Shown: positions 17,845-25,464, counted from the first letter of the stretch. The stretch is DNA of 64,000 bases from JAWKWH01 sp963669415 (GCA_963669415.2 CAXXPS010000002.1:1054001-1118000), one strand, 5' to 3'. The notes: generated by a model from the letters alone, not told the origin. Translations and numbers: made by a program.

Positions 17845-19986
17845 ATGGCAGAACGTTCATTTGCCAAGGAAGTCCAAAAGCTGAAGTTGGGGAAGGGCGA
17901 GACCTTCACCAGCGAAGGCATATTGGCCATCACCAAAGCGCTGCTTGAGAATGGCGTCGGGTATGTGGGTGGCTATCAAGGAGCGCCGATCAGCCATCTG
18001 ATGGATGTGCTGTCCGATGCCGAGGAAATTCTAAGCGAACTCGACGTCCGATTTGAGGCCAATGCTTCAGAGGCCGCTGCAACGGCGATGCTGGCAGCAT
18101 CGGTGCACTATCCAATTCGGGGCGCGGTGACGTTCAAGGGCGCAGTCGGTGTCAATGTCGCGTCCGATGCGCTCGCCAATCTGGCTTCCGGCGGCGTGAC
18201 TGGCGGCGCCTTGATCATTGTCGGGGAAGATTATGGCGAAGGGTCTTCCATCATGCAGGAACGCAGCCATGCCTTTGCGATGAAGTCGCAGGTTTGGCTG
18301 CTCGATCCCCGTCCCAACCTCCCGTCTATCGTTCAAGCCGTCGAACACGGATTTAACCTGTCGGAAGCGTCCAACACCCCTGTGATGCTGATGGTGCGCA
18401 TAAGATCCTGTCACGTGACCGGCAGCTTTACAGCAAAGGACAACAAGCGCCCGGAACTGAGTGTTGGCGAAGCATTGGCGGACCCGCAGAGCAATTACTC
18501 GCGCGTCGTGCTTCCGCCGATGTCCTTCGCGCAGGAACAGGACAAGATCAACAATCGCTGGCCTGCTGCTCAGGCGTTCATTCGCGATAACAAACTCAAT
18601 GAAACCTTTGGCCCGGCCGACGCAAAGATCGGCATTGTGCTCCAGGGTGGCATGTATAACGGCGTCATTCGCGCGTTGCAGCGTCTTGGGCTGGCCAACA
18701 TCCATGGCGATACCGATGTACCGCTTTACGTGCTCAACGTGACCTATCCGATTGTCCAAGAGGAATTTCTCGAGTTCTGTGCGGGTAAATCCTCAATATT
18801 GGTAGTGGAAGAAGGACAGCCCGAATTTATCGAGCAGGCGCTCGGCGCAGCGCTATTCAAGGCCGGATCCGATTTATCGCTTCACGGCAAGGACATGCTG
18901 CCCATGGCCGGCGAATACACCGGCCAGATCATGCTGGACGGTATTGAATCCTACCTGCGTACAGAGGCGCCAGATTTGCTACCGGCACAAAAGCGCGCAC
19001 CCAACCGCGATGAAAAACCGGAAATTCCGGACCTTTCCAAAACCGTGCCCATCCGCCCGCCAAGCTTTTGCACCGGTTGTCCCGAGCGTCCGATCTTCGC
19101 GGCGTTGAAAATGACCGAGCAGAAACACGGCAAGCACCAGATCACTGGCGACATTGGCTGTCATCTGTTTGCCAGCCTGCCACCTTTCGAGATCGGTGGA
19201 TCGACCATGGGCTACGGGCTGGGCCCGGCTTCCAATGCCGCGTTTGACGGTGGCGGCAAGCGCCGCGCAATCTCGATTATCGGTGATGGCGGATTCTGGC
19301 ATAATGGCTTGTCATCGTCGATCGGCAATGCGGTCTACAACAAGTCTGACAGCGTCATTGTGGTAGTCGACAATTTCTACAGTGCGGCCACAGGCGGCCA
19401 GGATATTCTTTCCTCGCGCGCCGACAACGCGACCAAGTCGACCGGACATCCAATCTCCGATGCGGTGAAAGGCGTTGGCGTCAAATGGGTGCGCCAGATC
19501 GACCGCACCTATGATGTCCCCAAAATGCGCCAGATTCTCGATGAAGCGCTTTCTACAGACTATGACGGTCCAAAGGTGATCGTGGCATCTTCGGAGTGCA
19601 TGTTGAACCGTCAGCGCCGCGAGCGGCCATTGACCAGCAAGGCGATCAAGGAGGGCCGCCGGGTGGAAGCACCGCGTTTCGGTGTCGATGAGGATGTATG
19701 CACCGGCGATCATGCCTGCATCAGGCTTTCCGGCTGCCCGTCACTTTCGCTTAAAAAACTCGATGACCCTCTGCGCGACGATCCGGTCGCAAGTATCGAC
19801 GAAAGCTGTGTTGGCTGCGGCAATTGCGGTGAGGTCGCCGATGCGGCGGTGCTTTGTCCGTCATTTTATCGCGCCGACATTGTTCACAATCCCGGCAGTT
19901 TCGAAAAGATGCTCGGCCGCCTGCGCGACCGGATCATCGACTGGCTGCAAACGAGGCGAACGCGCAGAAGGCTGGAATTCTCATGA
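17845..19986 (+). CDS. iorA: indolepyruvate:ferredoxin oxidoreductase, alpha subunit (TPP- and Fe-S-binding)
   Basis: A 713-residue protein with the IorA domain order. A pyrimidine-binding transketolase-like domain at 1-200 (VGGYQGAPISHLMD) comes first. A TPP-binding domain near 430-540 follows, with GDIGCH and GDGGFWHNG. The C-terminal ferredoxin-like module has two cysteine clusters beginning near 619 (CTGDHAC) and 654 (CVGCGNC). It oxidatively decarboxylates aryl-pyruvates, or related 2-oxo acids, to acyl-CoA and reduces ferredoxin. It overlaps iorB. The long spacing upstream (79 bases after marR) may hold its own promoter, but none is clear. Indolepyruvate as substrate is inferred from family. 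Confidence 0.88.
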   Translation: MAERSFAKEVQKLKLGKGETFTSEGILAITKALLENGVGYVGGYQGAPISHLMDVLSDAEEILSELDVRFEANASEAAATAMLAASVHYPIRGAVTFKGAVGVNVASDALANLASGGVTGGALIIVGEDYGEGSSIMQERSHAFAMKSQVWLLDPRPNLPSIVQAVEHGFNLSEASNTPVMLMVRIRSCHVTGSFTAKDNKRPELSVGEALADPQSNYSRVVLPPMSFAQEQDKINNRWPAAQAFIRDNKLNETFGPADAKIGIVLQGGMYNGVIRALQRLGLANIHGDTDVPLYVLNVTYPIVQEEFLEFCAGKSSILVVEEGQPEFIEQALGAALFKAGSDLSLHGKDMLPMAGEYTGQIMLDGIESYLRTEAPDLLPAQKRAPNRDEKPEIPDLSKTVPIRPPSFCTGCPERPIFAALKMTEQKHGKHQITGDIGCHLFASLPPFEIGGSTMGYGLGPASNAAFDGGGKRRAISIIGDGGFWHNGLSSSIGNAVYNKSDSVIVVVDNFYSAATGGQDILSSRADNATKSTGHPISDAVKGVGVKWVRQIDRTYDVPKMRQILDEALSTDYDGPKVIVASSECMLNRQRRERPLTSKAIKEGRRVEAPRFGVDEDVCTGDHACIRLSGCPSLSLKKLDDPLRDDPVASIDESCVGCGNCGEVADAAVLCPSFYRADIVHNPGSFEKMLGRLRDRIIDWLQTRRTRRRLEFS

Positions 19987-21542
19987 GCAAGCTCGACAGA
20001 AAAACGGTCGATGCCAACCTTGAGAGTGTGATCAAGCTCGCGATCATGGCGGTAGGCGGCCAAGGCGGCGGTGTATTGACCAATTGGGTTGAGGAATGCG
20101 CACGAGCCACCGGCTACGCCGTGCAAGCGACTTCGGTCGCAGGCGTCGCCCAGCGCACCGGAGCGACAATCTATTACATTGAAATGGCGCCTGCCGGCGA
20201 TCGCACACCGGTATTTTCCCTGATGCCGGCAGGAGGCGATGTCGATATTCTCGTTGCCGCGGAAATGATGGAAGCCGGTCGTGCGATCCTGCGCGGGTTT
20301 GTAACGCCTGACCGGACAACCCTGATTGCTTCGACACACCGGGCGCTGGCTGTTTCAGAGAAAACCGTGCCTGGCGACGGTATGGCGAATAGTGGTGAGG
20401 TTTTGGCCGCTGCCAAGATCGCAGCGCAACGGTTGATCCTGTTCGACATGAACCGGATCGCCGTCGACAATGGAACAGTGATTTCGGCAAGTTTGCTGGG
20501 CGCACTTGCCGCCTCTGGAACACTGCCTTTTTCACGCGACGCATTTGAAAACGCGATCAAGGCGTCTGGACGTGGCGTCGAAAACAGTCTTGCGGCATTT
20601 TCAGCGGCTTATGACGCAACTGGCAAGGATCAAGAGGAAGCCGGTTCTGATGAAAATGTCGCCGGTGCGGAGCCTGTACCTTCAGGTCCGGATGGCCTCT
20701 TGGCCGAATACAGTGAACTGGAGAGCCGGGTATCGGCGCTCCCTGAGACAGTTGCAGACATGGCCCGGCGCGGTCTGAGATCGGTGGTCGATTTTCAGGA
20801 TATCGAATACGGCAGGGAGTATTTGGGCCATCTCGACAAGTTTATTGCCCGCGACAACGCGGACAAACAGCATCTTCTGTCGCGCGAAGCGGCCAAGTAT
20901 ATCGCCCGCGCCATGACCTATGATGACGTGATCCGCGTCGCCGATCTCAAAACCAGAGCCAGCCGGTTTCAACGGGTAAGGCATCACATGAAACCGGCTC
21001 CGGGCACACGACTGCGGCTGACGGAATTCATGCATCCGCGTGCCGAGGAGATTGTCGGCATGCTGCCGGCACGTCTTGCGCGCCGTCTGAGCAATTCCCC
21101 AAATACAATGAAAATGGTCGACAGACTGGTCAATCGCGGCCGCAGGCTTCGGTCTGACCGTTTGTGGCCGTTTATGCAGCTGTACTGCGTTGGCGGTCTG
21201 CGGCGGTGGCGCCGCGGTACCTTGCGCCACGCCGTTGAGCGCGAACATCTGGATACCTGGTTGGAGACCGTCGATGAATATCTGGCATTCGACTATGATC
21301 TGGCCGTCGAGGTGCTCCGCTGCCGCCGATTGATAAAGGGCTATTCGGATACGCACGCACGCGGCCTGTCCAAGTTTGACAAGGCGTTGGAAGGCGCGGC
21401 GATTGTCGCGGGAAGGCCGGATGCGGCCGAATGGGTTGGCCGGTTGATCGAAGCTGCGTTACAGGATGAGAAAGGCACGGCACTTGATGGCGCACTGCAG
21501 ACAATCCACTCATTTGCCACACCGGAACCTGCACAAAGTTGA
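19983..21542 (+). CDS. iorB: indolepyruvate oxidoreductase subunit beta family protein with extended C-terminus
   Basis: The first 190 residues or so are the gamma/beta domain of 2-oxoacid:ferredoxin oxidoreductases (IMAVGGQGGGVLTNW, then SVAGVAQRTGATIYYI). Unlike classical IorB of about 200 residues, this protein runs to 519. The extra 300 residues are rich in Arg and Leu and helical (HHMKPAPGTRLRLTEF), matching my memory of the long alphaproteobacterial form with a DUF6537-like region. ATG 19983 overlaps the iorA stop as ATGA. The extension's function is unknown. It is the last gene of the plus-strand catabolic operon. Confidence 0.85.
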   Translation: MSKLDRKTVDANLESVIKLAIMAVGGQGGGVLTNWVEECARATGYAVQATSVAGVAQRTGATIYYIEMAPAGDRTPVFSLMPAGGDVDILVAAEMMEAGRAILRGFVTPDRTTLIASTHRALAVSEKTVPGDGMANSGEVLAAAKIAAQRLILFDMNRIAVDNGTVISASLLGALAASGTLPFSRDAFENAIKASGRGVENSLAAFSAAYDATGKDQEEAGSDENVAGAEPVPSGPDGLLAEYSELESRVSALPETVADMARRGLRSVVDFQDIEYGREYLGHLDKFIARDNADKQHLLSREAAKYIARAMTYDDVIRVADLKTRASRFQRVRHHMKPAPGTRLRLTEFMHPRAEEIVGMLPARLARRLSNSPNTMKMVDRLVNRGRRLRSDRLWPFMQLYCVGGLRRWRRGTLRHAVEREHLDTWLETVDEYLAFDYDLAVEVLRCRRLIKGYSDTHARGLSKFDKALEGAAIVAGRPDAAEWVGRLIEAALQDEKGTALDGALQTIHSFATPEPAQS

Positions 21543-21642
21543 TAATGTGAATGTTGCGGTTCCCACCTTTGGAGCCCGAAAGTCCAAAGGGTGGATGAAT
21601 TCAGATTTTCAATCTTAAAAACAGCAATCTCGAAAACTGTCT

Positions 21643-21659
21643 TGGTGCCCCCCGCCGGA
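21643..21659. repeat. left attachment-site repeat (copy of tRNA-Leu 3' end)
   Basis: TGGTGCCCCCCGCCGGA is identical to 23294-23310, the last 17 bases of the tRNA-Leu gene including CCA, and has the same orientation. It sits 100 bases after the iorB stop. This is the form expected of the distal att site of an element integrated at a tRNA 3' end. Confidence 0.78.
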
Positions 21660-21678
21660 GTTTGGTTCCCATCACAGA

Positions 21679-21773
21679 CACCATATGCTCCGCGAGTTCA
21701 CCCGGTAACCCTCTGATATCCAACTGTATTGTCGTTGGATCCCAATTGGAGGGTGATTGGTACTATGTGGATC
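21679..21773 (+). repeat. left inverted end sequence of the Fic cassette
   Basis: The outer 37 bases (21679-21715) match the reverse complement of 23262-23298 at 32 of 37 positions, beginning CACCA. A hairpin follows: ATCCAAC at 21718-21724, a 9-base loop, then GTTGGAT at 21734-21740. After it come AATTGGAGGGT and TATGTGGATC, which have counterparts in the right copy. Just outside it, TTGGTTCCCAT resembles the variable-arm region of the tRNA, as if a decayed inverted tRNA fragment lay there. Confidence 0.72.
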
Positions 21774-21792
21774 TGTTGCCACAATGACTGTT

Positions 21793-21971
21793 AGCCTTTG
21801 CTCAGAAACCTCCAGGCACTCCTTATCACTCATAACCTTCACTTAGAGACCTATAGGCACTCCTTATCACTCACAGCCTTCACTTAGAGACCTCTAGGCA
21901 CTCCTTATCACTCACAGCCTTCACTTAGAGACCTCTAGGCACTCTAATGTTGACTAGCGTTCACTTAGAGC
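21793..21971. repeat. 41-bp tandem repeat array, about 4.4 units
   Basis: Units begin at 21793, 21834, 21875, 21916 and 21956 (last partial). Units 2 and 3 differ at only a few positions; unit 1 is more diverged. Unit 4 changes sequence in its last third and is one base shorter. A typical unit begins AGCCTTCACTTAGAGACCTC. There are no unique spacers, so it is not a CRISPR array. It ends about 60 bases before the fic gene and overlaps its likely promoter, so it may be a set of binding sites. Confidence 0.9.
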
Positions 21972-21977
21972 TAAAAC
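21950..21977 (+). promoter_or_regulatory. fic: candidate promoter of the fic gene
   Basis: TTGACT and TAAAAC are separated by 16 bases. The -35 lies in the diverged end of repeat unit 4, and the spacer is the partial fifth unit (AGCGTTCACTTAGAGC). A transcript would start near 21984, giving a short leader to the ATG at 22031. Repeats just upstream could bind a regulator. Confidence 0.42.
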
Positions 21978-22030
21978 GTACATCTAATTAAACGTAGAAG
22001 TTAGTTATTGACTGACCAAAGAGGAAGAAG

Positions 22031-23170
22031 ATGCAATCTCAGCGAGCTGGAGTGCGTATAACGCAAAATTCGGGATACAAGGCATTTATACCAAACCCTC
22101 TTCCACCAGATCCCGCCTTAAAAATAGATGATGAAATGCAGACACTGCTTTCAAAAGCAGACCGAGCTCTCGGGCGACTGGACGGATCCATACAAACTCT
22201 ACCAAATCCTGATCTGTTCGCATTGATGTACATCCGCAAGGAGGCTGTACTCTCAAGCCAGATTGAAGGCACTCAATCGTCACTGGACGATGTATTGGAA
22301 GCAGAGGCAAACGTATTCGACCCTGCGCATCCATCAGATGTAGGAGAAGTTATAAATTACGTCGCAGCTATGAGTTATGGCCTTGAACGTCTCAAGAGTT
22401 TACCAGTGTCAATTCGCTTAATACGAGAAATCCACAACGAGCTGCTACATAACGTAAGAGGACAGGAAAGAAATCCCGGTGAAATTAGGAATTCACAAAA
22501 TTGGATTGGTCCAGCCGGTTGCACAATCAACGAGGCGATATTTGTACCGCCCCCACCTCACGAAATACAAAATTCTCTTGGCGACCTAGAAAATTTTATC
22601 CATTCTAATACACAAATCCCCTTTTTAATAAAAGTCGGCCTCATACACGCTCAGTTTGAAACAATACACCCCTTTTTGGATGGAAATGGTCGTGTTGGTC
22701 GACTACTTATTACTTTTTTACTTTGCGAAAATGAAATATTAACTGATCCAGTATTATATATTTCTCACTATTTCAAGAAATATCGAAATCAATATTATGA
22801 ATATCTCCAGGGTATAAGAGATGAAGGTAATTGGGAAGAATGGATAAAATTCTTCTTAAATGGAGTCGCATCCGTTAGTTTAGAGGCGACAGATACTGCT
22901 AGAAAAATCGTTGCTATGAGAGAAGAACATAGAAAAACTATTGTTAGCAATTTCGGTCGAAGATCAGGTAGTGCTTTGACAATATTGGAGGATCTATTTT
23001 TGAAGCCAATTACCACCGTAAAAGAAATTAGTGATAAGTTGGAAGTTACTTTCCCGGCAGCAAATAGTTTAGTAAATGAATTTGTCGAAGCAGGATTGTT
23101 ACACGAAATTACCGGGCAAGAACGATATAGGGTGTTTCGATATTCGCCATATGTCGCTCTTTTTGGATAA
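22031..23170 (+). CDS. fic: Fic family protein (class II, N-terminal inhibitory motif)
   Basis: A 379-residue Fic enzyme. The active-site motif HPFLDGNGRVGR is at 213-224; Fic proteins transfer AMP or related groups to Ser, Thr or Tyr of target proteins. The inhibitory helix motif SSQIEG at 75-80 fits the S/T-x-x-x-E-G/N rule with Glu79 and lies in the same chain, so it should be self-inhibited. The C-terminal 80 residues look like a winged helix (TVKEISDKLEVTFPAANSLVNEF), typical of this subgroup. The start follows AGAGGAAGAAG. Codon use is AT-rich, unlike the flanking genes. The target is unknown; roles in toxicity or phage defence are possible but not shown. Confidence 0.92.
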   Translation: MQSQRAGVRITQNSGYKAFIPNPLPPDPALKIDDEMQTLLSKADRALGRLDGSIQTLPNPDLFALMYIRKEAVLSSQIEGTQSSLDDVLEAEANVFDPAHPSDVGEVINYVAAMSYGLERLKSLPVSIRLIREIHNELLHNVRGQERNPGEIRNSQNWIGPAGCTINEAIFVPPPPHEIQNSLGDLENFIHSNTQIPFLIKVGLIHAQFETIHPFLDGNGRVGRLLITFLLCENEILTDPVLYISHYFKKYRNQYYEYLQGIRDEGNWEEWIKFFLNGVASVSLEATDTARKIVAMREEHRKTIVSNFGRRSGSALTILEDLFLKPITTVKEISDKLEVTFPAANSLVNEFVEAGLLHEITGQERYRVFRYSPYVALFG

Positions 23171-23205
23171 TAGTAGCCATTTTGAGAACAGATATGTCGA
23201 GTTAG

Positions 23206-23298
23206 GGTCCACCATAAGACCTACCTTCCAATTACGATCAGACATAAATTCATCTGAAAACCAGAGAGTTACCGGGTAAACTCGAGGAGTATCTGGTG
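23206..23298 (-). repeat. right inverted end sequence of the Fic cassette
   Basis: Read on the minus strand it starts with the tRNA's own CACCA and continues into the cassette. The first 37 bases match the left copy at 32 positions. The hairpin here is TCAGA (23238-23242), a 10-base loop and TCTGA (23253-23257) in plus-strand terms. Its stem sequence differs from the left copy but is still fully paired. AATTGGAAGGT and TATGGTGGACC follow as in the left copy. Confidence 0.7.
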
Positions 23299-23310
23299 CC
23301 CCCCGCCGGA
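23294..23310. repeat. right attachment-site repeat (within tRNA-Leu 3' end)
   Basis: It is identical over 17 bases to 21643-21659. It covers the CCA, discriminator, acceptor 3' strand and part of the T-stem. It overlaps the right inverted end sequence by five bases. Confidence 0.78.
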
Positions 23311-23379
23311 ATCGAACCGGCACTCCCAATGGGAACCAGATTTTGAATCTGGCGCGTCTACCAATTCCGCCAGAGGGGC
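23294..23379 (-). tRNA. tRNA-Leu(CAA)
   Basis: The minus strand folds as an 86-nt leucine tRNA. The acceptor stem GCCCCTC pairs with GGGGGGC, followed by ACCA. The D-arm has GGCGGAATTGGTAGACGC, the anticodon stem CCAGA/TCTGG holds the loop TTCAAAA (anticodon CAA), there is a long variable arm, and the T-arm contains GGTTCGATTCC. CCA is encoded. The last 17 bases double as the attachment site of the Fic cassette, and the gene is intact after insertion. Confidence 0.95.
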
Positions 23380-23413
23380 ATTCCAATACCTGCTCTCAAC
23401 GCAGGCGCGGCGG

Positions 23414-23441
23414 ACTATAGAGCCAGCCCGTTTGCCGTCAA
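23414..23441 (-). promoter_or_regulatory. promoter of tRNA-Leu(CAA)
   Basis: On the minus strand TTGACG (23441-23436) and TATAGT (23419-23414) are separated by 16 bases, about 35 bases upstream of the mature tRNA 5' end. This is a good housekeeping sigma-70-type match. The 268-bp gap to the next gene otherwise shows nothing clear. Confidence 0.72.
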
Positions 23442-23653
23442 GCCGCGAATTTCAAAAGTTCAGCCTGTCTTTGGGAACCATGTGGAAACCAGTCCCGGTT
23501 TACAAAGCAGATATCCACGGAAGCAAATGGACTGTCGCGGTGGAGGCAAAGTAAAAATGCAAAGTGTCAGTTTGAATTGCCGGCACAGTTTGGTGACCGA
23601 TTGAACCACAGATGGTTAGCGAATAGACAGGCTGGCACGATTCGGGATTGAAT

Positions 23654-24238
23654 ATGCTTCGAAAGCTCTATGACATGACGATGGCGCTGGCCGTCACCCG
23701 GCACGCTGAACGCGGCCTGGCCGGAGTTTCGTTCATCGAAAGCTCGGTGTTTCCGATCCCGCCGGACGTGTTGCTGATCCCCATGGTACTGGCAGACCGA
23801 ACCAAATGGATACGTTACGCGTTTGTTTGCACCGTCGCATCGGTTATCGGCGCTTTTCTCGGCTATGCAATTGGTGCGTTTCTCTATGAATCTATCGGCA
23901 AGCCGATTTTAACGTTCTACGGCAAGGAAGATGCGTTTTTGCAATTACAGGGCTGGTACAATTCGAGCTGGGGCGCCTGGGCCATTCTGTTCGCCGCCAT
24001 TACACCGTTTCCTTACAAGGTGCTGACGATTTTTTCAGGCGTGACCGGTTTCAACCTGCTGGCTTTCGCCGCTGTCAGTGTAGTCGGCCGCAGCCTGCGC
24101 TTCTTCCTTGTAGCCTGGCTTCTGGGGCGTTTCGGCGAACCCATACGCGGATTCATCGAGAAGAACCTGGGTCTTCTTTTCACCTTGTTCATGGTGTTGT
24201 TGATTGGCGGCTTCATGGCCGTGCGGTATTTGTTTTAG
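23654..24238 (+). CDS. YqaA/DedA family membrane protein
   Basis: A 194-residue inner-membrane protein of the VTT (SNARE-associated) superfamily. It has about five hydrophobic segments, the family's re-entrant motif FIESSVFPIPPDVLLIPM near 25-42, and a second conserved stretch AAITPFPYKVLTIFSG. Relatives are lipid scramblases or transporters. ATG 23654 was chosen over the TTG at 23648. It precedes dsbB by 15 bases, so the two probably form one unit. Confidence 0.85.
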   Translation: MLRKLYDMTMALAVTRHAERGLAGVSFIESSVFPIPPDVLLIPMVLADRTKWIRYAFVCTVASVIGAFLGYAIGAFLYESIGKPILTFYGKEDAFLQLQGWYNSSWGAWAILFAAITPFPYKVLTIFSGVTGFNLLAFAAVSVVGRSLRFFLVAWLLGRFGEPIRGFIEKNLGLLFTLFMVLLIGGFMAVRYLF

Positions 24239-24253
24239 GGATTTTGGGCAGCC

Positions 24254-24760
24254 ATGTCAGGCAAGCGATTGCGCTATCATTCGATCGGTTCAGCGCTCCT
24301 GCTCGGCGGGATGGTTTTTGCTGTCGGCACCGCGCTCGGATTTGAGCATATTGGCGGCTACATACCCTGCAAGCTCTGCCTGGAGCAGCGTGTCCCCTAC
24401 TATATCGGCATTCCGCTGATGGCGGTCACCTTTGCGTTCGCGTGGATGCGGCTACCGGGGGTCTTGCTGCGTCTCATGCTCGCCGCCGGCGGTGTGTTGA
24501 TGCTTTGGGGTCTGGTACTTGCAATTTATCATTCCGGTGTCGAGTGGCAGTGGTGGGCCGGGCCGGCCGACTGCGGAGCGGTTGACGCCGCTCCCGATAC
24601 TGGCGGCCAGGGCGTGCTCGACATGTTGGATGATGTTGTGCCGCCTTCCTGTGATCAGGCAGCCGGACGGTTTCTCGGTCTCTCTTTTGCCGGATGGAAT
24701 GTACTGGCGAACCTCGGTCTTGCGGTGATTGCGTTCCGTGCCGCACTGGCAAAGGAATAG
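24254..24760 (+). CDS. dsbB: disulfide bond formation protein B
   Basis: A 168-residue four-helix inner-membrane protein. The first periplasmic pair is Cys39-Lys-Leu-Cys42 (PCKLCLEQR) and the second is Cys107 and Cys133, as needed to reoxidise DsbA using quinone. The glycine-acidic loop between the second cysteines is of normal size. It shares a unit with the YqaA-type gene. No dsbA lies in the window; a TlpA-type thioredoxin is encoded at 34930-35586. Confidence 0.88.
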   Translation: MSGKRLRYHSIGSALLLGGMVFAVGTALGFEHIGGYIPCKLCLEQRVPYYIGIPLMAVTFAFAWMRLPGVLLRLMLAAGGVLMLWGLVLAIYHSGVEWQWWAGPADCGAVDAAPDTGGQGVLDMLDDVVPPSCDQAAGRFLGLSFAGWNVLANLGLAVIAFRAALAKE

Positions 24761-24774
24761 GAAAAAGCGCCGGC

Positions 24775-25332
24775 TCAGGGCTCCAGTTCGACATCCCAGT
24801 AGAGAAAATCCATCCAGCTTTCGTGCAGATAATTGGGTGGAAACTTGCGTCCATTGTTGTGCAGGTCGTGCACGGTCGGCCGAAAGGGTTTCTGCAGCGG
24901 CGACATCTTTGCCTGCGCCGGCAGCAACCCGCCCTTTTTCAAATTGCAGGGAGAGCAGGCGGCGACAACATTTTCCCAGGTTGTCATGCCACCGCATCTA
25001 CGCGGAATGACGTGATCAAAGGTCAGGTCGTCGTTGGCGCCGCAATACTGGCACTGAAACCGATCCCGCAGAAACACATTGAACCGGGTGAACGCCGGAT
25101 GCCGTGATTGCTTGACGTAGCTTTTGAGGCTGACAACACTTGGCAGCTTCATCGAAAACGAAGGCGATGAAACCGCGTGATCATACTCGGCGACGATGTT
25201 CACGCGGTCGAGAAAGACAGCCTTGATGGCGTCCTGCCACGACCAAAGCGACAAGGGATAATAGCTCAGGGGGCGGTAATCAGCGTTCAGTACCAGCGCT
25301 GGAAGCCCGTCTGGCGAAACCGCAATCGTCAA
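24775..25332 (-). CDS. HNH endonuclease family protein
   Basis: A 185-residue protein with a C-terminal HNH fold: zinc cysteines CQYC at 94-97 and CSPC at 126-129, the DH pair at 106-107 in TFDHVIPR, and Asn121. The N-terminus (LVLNADYRPLSYYPLSLWSW) is a conserved feature of the chromosomal, non-intron HNH family widespread in bacteria. It is convergent with dsbB, 14 bases apart. DNA is the likely target; the physiological role, perhaps repair, is unknown. Confidence 0.87.
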   Translation of the reverse strand: MTIAVSPDGLPALVLNADYRPLSYYPLSLWSWQDAIKAVFLDRVNIVAEYDHAVSSPSFSMKLPSVVSLKSYVKQSRHPAFTRFNVFLRDRFQCQYCGANDDLTFDHVIPRRCGGMTTWENVVAACSPCNLKKGGLLPAQAKMSPLQKPFRPTVHDLHNNGRKFPPNYLHESWMDFLYWDVELEP

Positions 25333-25464
25333 GATTTCTTCTCCCGGCGATATTTGTCTTTCATCGATATACTACGTTGCAGGTGACATTAATGTGAAGC
25401 TGCAATTAGTCAATTTGCCTGTTACACGGAAAAATTCACAATGAATTCAAGGCATCGGAGCCGG

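Larger units (their letters stand above)
21643..23310. mobile_element. tRNA-Leu-integrated Fic cassette without integrase
   Basis: The segment between two copies of the 17-base tRNA-Leu 3' end is markedly AT-rich beside its neighbours. It holds inverted ~95-bp end sequences, a 41-bp tandem array and one fic gene. No integrase, transposase or resolvase frame is present. The 488 bases from 21543 to 22030 carry no gene; they hold the end of the host unit, the left repeat structures and the array. The layout fits a site-specific island reduced to its ends and cargo, or a cassette mobilised in trans. Transfer is inferred from composition and the tRNA repeat. Confidence 0.72.

Noticed and set aside
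21562..21594. Hairpin after iorB (CCCACCTTTGGA with TCCAAAGGGTGG) as a terminator
   Set aside because: The stem has a bulge and no T-run follows. It may act with Rho but is not a clear intrinsic terminator.
21605..21616. GATTTTCAATCT as part of a second tRNA anticodon arm
   Set aside because: It resembles the anticodon-stem sequence of tRNA-Leu but lies in the wrong order relative to the 17-base end copy, and the rest of the tRNA is missing.
21793..21971. Tandem repeats as a CRISPR array
   Set aside because: The 41-bp units are directly adjacent with no unique spacers, and no cas genes are in the window.
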